Assembly (NCBI GenBank): GCA_002687825.1
Contig: NZBI01000012.1
Coordinates: 1 to 37,622 of the forward strand
DNA: 37,622 bases
Source: Nanobdellota archaeon
GTDB lineage: Archaea; Nanobdellota; Nanobdellia; SCGC-AAA011-G17; ARS1403
Direction of reading: 5' to 3'
Shown: piece by piece, positions 30,712 to 37,622 of the stretch
How the letters are laid out: the number at the start of each line of letters is the position of its first letter
How positions within the stretch are numbered: position 1 is the first letter of the stretch
Program-made: the position numbers and the translations under genes
The notes under the pieces: model-generated
Told to the model about the DNA's origin: nothing
Databases searched by the model: none
The model's input: only the letters and a program-made list of their open reading frames with translations

Positions 30712-31644
30712 TTGAGAGTGATAGAAAACATCTTATTTTTTTTAATAGCAATAATAGCTTTAGTTAAAAGCGTAAACATTACAGTAAACTCCTTAACAAC
30801 ATTAGCTAAAAACCTAAACGTTTCTGAATTTATAATTGCAACAGTGTTAATGGGAACTACAACTTCATTACCAGAACTTTTTGTTGGAATAAATTCGGCA
30901 ATAAGAAACATTCCTCAATTATCTTTAGGAAATGTTATAGGAGCATCCATCTTAGACGTAACTTTAGTTATAGGAATCCCTTTATTAATAGCAAAAAAAA
31001 TAAAACCAAAATCAAAAAACATAGCATTCAGTGCAAAATCTATGCTCTTAGTAATTTTCTTACCATTGTTATTTATCTTAGACAAAACAATTTCAAGAAC
31101 AGAAGGTTTAATTCTATTAGCAGTATTTGTTTTCTACATTTATTCTTTATTAAAAAGAAGAAGAATAAAAAGAATAACAACAAAAATAATACCAAAAAAA
31201 ATTTTTAGACACTCAATAAAATTCTTAGTAGGAATATCTTTATTAATTTTATCTTCCCATTTTGTAGTTAAACACGCAAATTTAATTGCTTTAGATTTAG
31301 CAGTGCCTCCAGTATTAATAGGGTTATTCATGGTATCTATAGGAACTACATTACCAGAATTAACTTTTGGAATAAGAGCAGCATTATCAAAACATCCAGG
31401 GATGGTAGTGGGAGATGCAATTGGAAGCTTAATAGCAAATATTTTATTGGTAGTAGGGACAACTTCTCTAATAAAACCAATAACTCCAGCAATAACTCCA
31501 TTTATCTTAGGATCAATTTTCTTAATTATTTCAGCAGCAATATTTTATTTAATTGTTAGAAGAGGAAAAGCATTAAATTATAAACACGGTTTAATCTTAG
31601 TTTCAATATATGCAATTTACGCAATTTTAGAATTTATCTTATAA
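30712..31644 (+). CDS. Cation/Ca2+ antiporter (CaCA family)
   Basis: This roughly 310-residue, ten-segment membrane protein has both alpha repeats of the family. The first is MGTTTSLPELFVGINSA...GNVIGASILD (about 45-80). The second is SIGTTLPELTFGIRAA...GDAIGSLIANI (about 205-245). The Glu of each LPE motif coordinates the cation. It exports Ca2+ or a related ion in exchange for Na+ or H+. The start is TTG at 30712 or GTG at 30718; a TATA-like element (30685-30696) fits either. The P-type ATPase gene follows after one base. Confidence 0.9.
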   Translation: MRVIENILFFLIAIIALVKSVNITVNSLTTLAKNLNVSEFIIATVLMGTTTSLPELFVGINSAIRNIPQLSLGNVIGASILDVTLVIGIPLLIAKKIKPKSKNIAFSAKSMLLVIFLPLLFILDKTISRTEGLILLAVFVFYIYSLLKRRRIKRITTKIIPKKIFRHSIKFLVGISLLILSSHFVVKHANLIALDLAVPPVLIGLFMVSIGTTLPELTFGIRAALSKHPGMVVGDAIGSLIANILLVVGTTSLIKPITPAITPFILGSIFLIISAAIFYLIVRRGKALNYKHGLILVSIYAIYAILEFIL

Positions 31645-31645
31645 T

Positions 31646-34246
31646 ATGGAATTTTACAAACTATCAACCGAACAAGCATTGAAATCTTTGAACTCTTCTT
31701 TACAAGGATTGTCAACAAAAAAAGCTAAATCTTTATTAAAAATTCATAAAAAAAACAGAATAAAAAAAACAAAACATTTCTCAAAATTAAAGATTTTTCT
31801 AAGACAATTCCTAGATCCTTTAGTTATTATTTTAATTTTTGCGGTTATATTGTCTTTACTAATACCCTTTTTCAAAAATGGAAATGCATTAAAATTTCAC
31901 GACACTTATGATTCTTTATTTATAGGAATTATTCTAGCTTTAAATGCAATCTTAGGTTTCATTCAAGAATACAAAGCAGAAAAATCTATAGAATTACTAA
32001 AAAAATTATCTTCTCCCAAATCAAATGTTTTAAGAGATAATAGAGTAAAAAAAATATCTTCAGAAGAGCTAGTCCCAGGAGATATTATGGTTCTAAATGC
32101 TGGAGATAAAGTTTCAGCAGATGCAAGAATAATAGAATATGAAAATTTACAAATAGATGAATCTTCCTTAACAGGAGAATCCACACCAGTTCTAAAAAAG
32201 AATAAAACCATCAACAAAACAATAAACCTAGCGGATCAAAAGAACTTAGTTTTCTCAGGAACTTTAGTAACTCAAGGAACAGCAAAAGCTTTAGTTTGCT
32301 CCACTGGTATGAAAACTGAAATAGGAAAAATAGCAACCTTAGTCCAAGAAGTAAAAGAAGTTAAAACTCCCCTACAAAAGCGATTAACCCATTTAGGAAA
32401 GTGGTTAGGAATAATAGTCATAGCAGTTTCATTCATAATTGTTCTAACAGGATTATTAAACAAACAATCTTTTGCAGAAATGTTATTAATAGGGGTTTCT
32501 CTAGCAGTTTCAGCAATTCCAGAAGGTTTACCCGCGGTCATAACAGTAGCATTAGCATTATCTGTAAATTCCATGGTAAAAAGAAAAGCATTAGTAAAAC
32601 AACTAAAAGCAATTGAAACTCTAGGAAGTGTTACAGTAATAGCAACAGACAAAACAGGAACCTTAACAAAAAATGAAATGACCGTTTCTGAATTATTTGT
32701 TAATAATGAAACAATTAAAGTAACAGGAACAGGATTCAAAACAGAAGGTTCTTTCTTATTAAATAATAAAAAAATTTCTCCAAAGAATTTTAAATTACTA
32801 TTAGAAATTGGAGCAAACTGCAATAATGCATCCTTACCAAATGTAGGAGATCCAACAGAAATAGCTTTATTAGTCTCAGCAGCAAAAGCTAAAATAAAAC
32901 CCTTTAATGAAAAAACTAATGAAATTCCATTCGATTCTGAAAAAAAATATATGATAACATCAACTAAAAATATTTCTTATATCAAAGGGGCTCCAGAAGC
33001 AGTTCTAAAATTATGTAATTACATCAACATTAACAACAAAATAAGAAAACTAACAAAAAAAGATAAAGATAATATTTTAAAGAAAAACGATGAAATGGCC
33101 TCCTCAGCTTTAAGAGTTTTATCTATGGCTTACAAAAAGAATTCTAAAACTATTTTTGTGGGCTTACAAGGGATGATAGATAAACCAAGATCTGAAGTTA
33201 AATCTGCAATTGAACTATGCAAACAAGCAGGAATTAGAGTTTTAATGATTACGGGAGACCATAAACTAACTGCCCAAGCAATAGCAAAACAAGTTGGAAT
33301 TTCCGGGAGAAGTATTGAAGGTAAAGATCTAAACAGACTAACAGATTCTCAACTAAAACAAACTTTAAAAGAAGTTAACATAGTCGCAAGATCTTCACCA
33401 GAGCATAAAGTAAGAATATTAAATATATTACAAAAAGAAAAACAAGTAGTCGCAATGACTGGAGATGGAATCAATGATGCTCCAGCTTTAAAAAAAGCAG
33501 ATGTTGGAATAGCAATGGCAATAAAAGGGACCGATATTGCAAGAGACGCTTCAGATATGGTTTTACTAAACGACAATTTCAATTCAATCGTCCAAGCAAT
33601 AAAACAAGGAAGGCATGTCTATGATAATATTAAAAAATTTATTAGATATTTATTGTCAGTTAATTTCTCAGAAGTGCTTTTAATTTTAGTCGCAATTCTA
33701 ATGAAATTTCCATTACCTTTGTTACCCTTACAAATTTTATGGATTAATTTAGCTACAGACGGACTTCCAGCTTTAGCTTTATCTGTTGAAAAATCAGAAG
33801 ATGGAGTAATGTCAAAAAAACCAAGAAATACAAAAGAAAGTATCTTCAAAGGAATAAAAAAACCAATAATAATAAGCACCTTAATAATTTTCTCGGTTTC
33901 TTTACTAGTATTTTTATTATATTTAGATAACTTAACGAAAGCAAGAACAATGGTATTAACAACCAGTATCTTATATCAATTATTTTTCGTTTTTACTTGT
34001 AGGTCTGACCAAAGCTTATTCAAAATAGGTTTTTTCTCAAATAGAAAATTAGTCTATGCAGTTTTAGGAACAATAGCTTTACATTTATTATTAATGTATT
34101 CATCTTTAAACAAAATATTCCAGATGTCCCCATTAAATACGAATGATTGGATAACAACTATATCTCTAGCATCTTCAGGATTAATATTATTTGAAATTTA
34201 TAAAATAATAAGAACTAAGATTCCTCACTCTTCAAAAAATTTTTGA
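31646..34246 (+). CDS. P-type Ca2+-transporting ATPase
   Basis: The 866-residue protein is a type II P-ATPase. The TGES loop is at about 177-180, PEGLP at 292-296 in segment M4, and DKTGT with phosphorylated Asp335. KGAPE is near 449-453, and TGDGINDAP starts at 605. M5 contains FSEVLLIL and M6 contains NLATDGLPALALS, whose Asn and Asp match Ca2+ ligands of SERCA/PMR1-type pumps. Length is normal for prokaryotic members. It pumps Ca2+ out using ATP. It starts one base after the antiporter stop, and the last 22 nt overlap the convergent hypothetical gene. Confidence 0.92.
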   Translation: MEFYKLSTEQALKSLNSSLQGLSTKKAKSLLKIHKKNRIKKTKHFSKLKIFLRQFLDPLVIILIFAVILSLLIPFFKNGNALKFHDTYDSLFIGIILALNAILGFIQEYKAEKSIELLKKLSSPKSNVLRDNRVKKISSEELVPGDIMVLNAGDKVSADARIIEYENLQIDESSLTGESTPVLKKNKTINKTINLADQKNLVFSGTLVTQGTAKALVCSTGMKTEIGKIATLVQEVKEVKTPLQKRLTHLGKWLGIIVIAVSFIIVLTGLLNKQSFAEMLLIGVSLAVSAIPEGLPAVITVALALSVNSMVKRKALVKQLKAIETLGSVTVIATDKTGTLTKNEMTVSELFVNNETIKVTGTGFKTEGSFLLNNKKISPKNFKLLLEIGANCNNASLPNVGDPTEIALLVSAAKAKIKPFNEKTNEIPFDSEKKYMITSTKNISYIKGAPEAVLKLCNYININNKIRKLTKKDKDNILKKNDEMASSALRVLSMAYKKNSKTIFVGLQGMIDKPRSEVKSAIELCKQAGIRVLMITGDHKLTAQAIAKQVGISGRSIEGKDLNRLTDSQLKQTLKEVNIVARSSPEHKVRILNILQKEKQVVAMTGDGINDAPALKKADVGIAMAIKGTDIARDASDMVLLNDNFNSIVQAIKQGRHVYDNIKKFIRYLLSVNFSEVLLILVAILMKFPLPLLPLQILWINLATDGLPALALSVEKSEDGVMSKKPRNTKESIFKGIKKPIIISTLIIFSVSLLVFLLYLDNLTKARTMVLTTSILYQLFFVFTCRSDQSLFKIGFFSNRKLVYAVLGTIALHLLLMYSSLNKIFQMSPLNTNDWITTISLASSGLILFEIYKIIRTKIPHSSKNF

Positions 34247-34650
34247 TGTATTCTCAGACATTCTTGATTATAGTGATCAACACCATCTCCAAATAAATCT
34301 CTTATTGCAACCAAAGGTAAAAATTGACCATCATATGGGTGTCTTTCTCTTCCATATTTTGCAACACCTCCAACAGAATTCAATTCTTCTGCAAATTCTT
34401 CCAATCCAAGCGAAGGATATTCACAACCTACAGTTAACCTGGGAAATTTTAGTGTAGGATCAGCTCCAGTTCCATCTTCTCTTTGAAAGCACAGCTCAAC
34501 ATCGGCCATAATTTTTCCATGATCCCATTTAGGGTTCACAAAAGAAACTTTGTGACCAAAAGTATCTGTAGAAGGAATACGAAGCCAATAAGAAAAATCT
34601 TCTAATCCAGAATCTTCAAAAAGTTGTATTTTATTGTAATCTCTTCCCAT
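34225..34650 (-). CDS. Hypothetical 141-residue protein
   Basis: No family recognised. The protein is soluble, of mixed strand/helix type, with aromatic and acidic residues (FSYWLRIPSTDTF, VELCFQRED, ERHPYDGQFLPL). It overlaps the 3' end of the Ca2+ ATPase gene by 22 nt on the opposite strand. A TATA-like CTTAAAAG (minus strand, around 34671-34683) is about 27 nt upstream of the ATG. Confidence 0.55.
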   Translation of the reverse strand: MGRDYNKIQLFEDSGLEDFSYWLRIPSTDTFGHKVSFVNPKWDHGKIMADVELCFQREDGTGADPTLKFPRLTVGCEYPSLGLEEFAEELNSVGGVAKYGRERHPYDGQFLPLVAIRDLFGDGVDHYNQECLRIHQKFFEE

Positions 34651-34719
34651 AAATTCTAACCCAGAAAGCTTCCTTTTAAGTTTTTCTTTAAAATTTAATA
34701 ACGTTTAGAAAATATACAA

Positions 34720-35319
34720 TTAGGATTCGTCATCAAAATCTTCTAAACTAGCCTTTAATTCGCCTAATTTCTTAATCTTCATATATTCTTTAGTTAAGAT
34801 ATAAAACAATAATCCTAAAGATTTCTTACCTTTATTATTACAAGGAATTATAAAATCAATATCATTAGCTGTATTGTTAGTATCACAAAAAGCAATGATG
34901 GGAACTCCCATTTTATTGGCATCTTTAACAATATTTCTATCGGGCCAAGGATCAGCTACTACCAACAACTTAGTCTCAGTAAAATTTTTACTATCCGGAT
35001 TAATTAAAACTCCCGGACTATATCTTCCACTAATAACATCAATTCCAGTATGTTTAGAAAATAACTCTGCAGCTTTCCACCCATTTTCCCTCCTACAAGC
35101 CACTAATATTTCTTCAGGTTCATATTGTGCCATAAACTCGGCAGCAATTCCAATCCTCTCATTAATCTCCTGAACATTAAGCACTGCAAGTCCATCAGGT
35201 CTTACTTTGTAAATAAAGGGGGCCATATACTTAGTTTTAAACTTAGTACCAATATGTAATCCAGCTTTCAAATATTTATCTAACGGAACTAATAAATTTT
35301 CTTCTTTTGGTTCTACCAT
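34720..35319 (-). CDS. rps2: 30S ribosomal protein S2 (uS2)
   Basis: The 199-residue protein is archaeal uS2. YLKAGLHIGTKFKTKYMAPFIYKVRPDGL is N-terminal (IGTKFKT core). GRYSPGVLINP matches the central motif, LLVVADPWPDRNIVKDA follows, and IAFCDTNNTANDIDFIIPCNNKGKKSLGLLF matches the end. It lies between the small-subunit head and body. A TATA (GCTATTTATAAAA, 35338-35349) precedes it. S2 often lies with enolase in archaea and both are here, with two genes in between. Confidence 0.95.
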   Translation of the reverse strand: MVEPKEENLLVPLDKYLKAGLHIGTKFKTKYMAPFIYKVRPDGLAVLNVQEINERIGIAAEFMAQYEPEEILVACRRENGWKAAELFSKHTGIDVISGRYSPGVLINPDSKNFTETKLLVVADPWPDRNIVKDANKMGVPIIAFCDTNNTANDIDFIIPCNNKGKKSLGLLFYILTKEYMKIKKLGELKASLEDFDDES

Positions 35320-35354
35320 AAAAACTTAACAAAATTAGCTATTTATAAAATTAA

Positions 35355-36065
35355 CTATAAATTCCTTATTATCTCTTTAACAAATTTCTCAGCATCTTTT
35401 CTCAGCCCAAAACCTAATCCTATTCCTAAAGCCAAAGCCACTCCCACAGATAAAGCTCCCAAAACTAATAAAAATGCATTCTCTAAAACTCCAACTTCAA
35501 TACCAATTTGCTTAAAGGCTATAATCACTACCATAACAACGATGACCCATTTAAGCCCTCTAGACAATAAACTAATACCTCTAACTTTAGAATTCATATT
35601 AATCTTTAATTCTATATAATGAGCAAATATCATTCCAAAAATTACAATAACAACAGCTAAGATTAAATTAGGTAACCATAAAACAAAGCTATTCAAAACA
35701 TCACTTAACGCTCCCAAATCTATTTTATCAACAGCAGCTTCTAAGAACACAATAAACACATACCATTTAACAATCTCTCCTAAGATACTAGATAAATGTG
35801 TTTTCCCAATAGCTCTAGATAATTCAGCTTTCTCAATTTGTCTATCTACTCCAGCTTTATTTAAAATAATTTTTAAAACATGCCCCAAAACAGCTCCAAA
35901 GGCGTAACCTATAAACAATAATAAAATTACAGCAATCAAATCTGGAAAGAACTTTATGAAACTAATCCACAAAGATTCAAATGGACTTCTTATTGCGATT
36001 ACAGTTTCTAGTATGCTTCCCATATTCTCTGAAATATACTCTAAATTCTTTATATAGTTTTCCAT
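35355..36065 (-). CDS. MscS-like membrane protein
   Basis: About 236 residues with four or five hydrophobic segments. The last is Ala/Gly/Leu-rich (VLGALSVGVALALGIGLGFGLRKDAEKFVKEI), like the pore-lining helix of mechanosensitive channels. The C-terminal domain of a full MscS channel is absent, so it is a short TM-only member. Function is probably ion flux under membrane tension. The frame stays open to an ATG at 36104, but that start would overlap the YjbQ ATG. I prefer the ATG at 36065; its upstream TATA is weak. Confidence 0.72.
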   Translation of the reverse strand: MENYIKNLEYISENMGSILETVIAIRSPFESLWISFIKFFPDLIAVILLLFIGYAFGAVLGHVLKIILNKAGVDRQIEKAELSRAIGKTHLSSILGEIVKWYVFIVFLEAAVDKIDLGALSDVLNSFVLWLPNLILAVVIVIFGMIFAHYIELKINMNSKVRGISLLSRGLKWVIVVMVVIIAFKQIGIEVGVLENAFLLVLGALSVGVALALGIGLGFGLRKDAEKFVKEIIRNL

Positions 36066-36068
36066 AGA

Positions 36069-36079
36069 AATTTTTAAAT
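36069..36079 (+). promoter_or_regulatory. TATA box of YjbQ
   Basis: TTTTTAAATAG lies about 28 nt before the YjbQ ATG at 36103. Confidence 0.5.
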
Positions 36080-36102
36080 AGGGGACAAAAGCTAAATTCA
36101 TC

Positions 36103-36534
36103 ATGCATTCAGCAAAAATTCAATTAGAAATTAAAGAAAACATTCATGTAGTTAATATAACTTCAGAAATTAAAAAAATAATTGAAGAATCAAAAATAGA
36201 ACATGGTTTAGTAAATATTTACACACAACATACAACAACCGGAATAAGAATCAATGAAGATGAACCAGGATTAATCGAAGACTTCAAATCTTTCATGAAA
36301 AAACTAGTACCAAACGGAGGAAGATATGAACATGACGATTTAACTAAAAGAGAAGTTCCTAAAGATGAAAGAATTAATGGTCATAGTCATATACAAGCTT
36401 TTTTATTAGGCGCATCAGAAACAATTCCCATAGAAAATAACAAATTACAATTAGGTCCATGGCAATCTATTTTTTTCGTAGATTTAGATGGAGAAAATAG
36501 AAAAAGAACTATTTTAATCAACATCTCAGATTAA
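36103..36534 (+). CDS. YjbQ/UPF0047 family protein
   Basis: The 143-residue protein matches the UPF0047 (YjbQ) family. QHTTTGIRINEDEPGL is at about 46-61 and GHSHIQAFLLG at about 92-102. LQLGPWQSIFFVDLDG at about 113-128 includes the conserved W-Q-x-I-F/Y. Some members have thiamine phosphate synthase activity in vitro, but the cell role is unclear. It is convergent with enolase and overlaps it by 9 nt. Confidence 0.88.
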   Translation: MHSAKIQLEIKENIHVVNITSEIKKIIEESKIEHGLVNIYTQHTTTGIRINEDEPGLIEDFKSFMKKLVPNGGRYEHDDLTKREVPKDERINGHSHIQAFLLGASETIPIENNKLQLGPWQSIFFVDLDGENRKRTILINISD

Positions 36535-37622
36535 TTCACTAATCCTCAACAACTCATTCAACTTACTAACCCTCTCCCCACCAATAATTCCAGTTTTAAT
36601 TAAATTACATTCCCAACCAACAGCTAAATGAGAAATAGCATTATCTGTAGTTTCCCCACTTCTATGAGACATAACAGGAATTATCTTATTTTTCTTAGCA
36701 ATATCAATTACTTCTTTAGTTTTTAATAAACTTCCAATTTGATTCGGTTTTATTATAACAGCTGAAATTTTATCTTTACTTAACTCCAACCTTTCCGGAT
36801 TTGTAGCAATTAAATCATCTCCACATATCAAACAATTTTCCTTTTTCAATTCTTTAAATCCATCAAAATCCCCATCATTCAAAGGATCTTCAACATAAGC
36901 CAATTTATGGTTTCTAATAATCTTCCTAACGATATCAACTTGATCTTCTTTACTCAAATTTCTTTTCTGCTGAACTCTTGAAAATTTTTTATATTCATAT
37001 TTCCTACCATTCCATAAACTATCTCCAGCAATATCTAATCCAATTTTAACATCTTTATTATATTCATCTCCAACTTTGTTAACAACTTTTTTCATAATAC
37101 TCAAAACTTCTAAATTACTCAAACTACAACTCCATCCTCCTTCTGTAGTTTTTGCTCCAACAAAATTTCTATCATGTTTTTTTAACTCTTCCTTCAAATT
37201 TTTATAAACATCAATATTAATCTGACAAGCTTCATCAAATTTTTTTACTTGCGGCAAAATTAAAAATTCTTGAAAATCCGGCCCCTGTCCGTGTTTTCCA
37301 CCACCAACACAATTTCCAAGCGGCGTTGGTAGTTTCTTTACTTTTTTATTTAAAAATGTGTATAATTCTTTATCGCTTGCAGCTTTTAATACGGCTAATT
37401 CTAAAGCAACTAAAACATTACCTCCAATTTTCTCAAAGCTCTCAGAAAAATCATGGCTCTTTACATATCTCTCAATTTTTTCTAACTCTTCAAATTTCTC
37501 AATTCTTATTCCCTTCAAATCCTTATTAAAAGTTTTATTTACTAATGATACTAATTTATCAAAATTTTCAGGGTAAGGATTAACAGCGTAATTACTCACA
37601 GAAGCTCCAGCACCAATACTAG
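36526..37622 (-). CDS. eno: Enolase, 5' end cut by the window
   Basis: The frame continues through the window edge (SIGAGASVSNYA precedes the first internal start), so the N-terminus is missing. Visible motifs are GGGKHGQGPDFQEFLILP, KLAYVEDPLNDGDFDGF, CGDDLIATN, IIKPNQIGSL and MSHRSGETTDNAISHLAVG. These include the catalytic Lys and metal-binding Asp/Glu of enolase. It interconverts 2-phosphoglycerate and phosphoenolpyruvate in glycolysis or gluconeogenesis. Next to S2 as in many archaea, although two genes intervene. Confidence 0.92.
   Translation of the reverse strand, partial: SIGAGASVSNYAVNPYPENFDKLVSLVNKTFNKDLKGIRIEKFEELEKIERYVKSHDFSESFEKIGGNVLVALELAVLKAASDKELYTFLNKKVKKLPTPLGNCVGGGKHGQGPDFQEFLILPQVKKFDEACQINIDVYKNLKEELKKHDRNFVGAKTTEGGWSCSLSNLEVLSIMKKVVNKVGDEYNKDVKIGLDIAGDSLWNGRKYEYKKFSRVQQKRNLSKEDQVDIVRKIIRNHKLAYVEDPLNDGDFDGFKELKKENCLICGDDLIATNPERLELSKDKISAVIIKPNQIGSLLKTKEVIDIAKKNKIIPVMSHRSGETTDNAISHLAVGWECNLIKTGIIGGERVSKLNELLRISELI

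Overview
This is an AT-rich, densely packed archaeal chromosome segment. The archaeal assignment rests on eukaryote-like ribosomal proteins (eL21, eL18), archaeal RNA polymerase subunits (Rpo3/RpoD, Rpo4/RpoF, Rpo10/RpoN), the gene order S13-S4-S11-rpoD-L18e-L13-S9-rpoN, a PIN-ATPase-KH protein, TATA boxes about 25 nt upstream of start codons, and tRNA genes split by bulge-helix-bulge (BHB) introns without an encoded CCA. Very short intergenic distances, many small unrecognised proteins and several overlapping convergent genes suggest a reduced DPANN-type genome (Nanoarchaeota/Pacearchaeota/Woesearchaeota-like). That lineage call is an inference.

Layout. 1-4.5 kb: secreted and membrane proteins, including an ABC exporter and a very acidic secreted protein. 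4.5-5.5 kb: a tRNA-Gly(UCC) gene whose sequence folds cleanly only if three introns are removed, followed tail-to-tail by a LAGLIDADG endonuclease gene whose 3' end is antisense to the tRNA 3' end. 5.5-9.8 kb: a PIG-L deacetylase/glycosyltransferase pair, an unknown protein, an acetyltransferase and an MFS transporter. 9.8-10.6 kb: a HicBA toxin-antitoxin module and a tRNA-Arg(CCU) with two introns. 10.6-19.8 kb: mostly minus-strand housekeeping genes (PIN-ATPase-KH, Nudix, TrmI, DEAD-box helicase, ABC-2 exporter, DoxX), a plain tRNA-Leu(CAA) and a Cys-rich lipoprotein.

19.9-27.4 kb: ribosomal protein/RNA polymerase clusters. Here rpoD carries an in-frame UGA at a normally glycine position, L18e follows a structured leader, and a second LAGLIDADG-type protein sits between S9 and rpoN. 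27.4-30.7 kb: a phosphoesterase, tiny ORFs and a secreted HEAT-caspase-like protease split by a frameshift. 30.7-34.3 kb: a Ca2+/cation antiporter and a Ca2+-type P-ATPase one base apart. 34.2-37.6 kb: ribosomal protein S2, a mechanosensitive-channel-like protein, YjbQ and an enolase cut by the window edge.

The most notable theme is intron and endonuclease biology. Five BHB introns lie in two of the three tRNA genes, and two LAGLIDADG genes are present, one physically overlapping the three-intron tRNA. No CRISPR array, rRNA or insertion sequence was seen, and no stretch longer than 300 bases lacks a gene.
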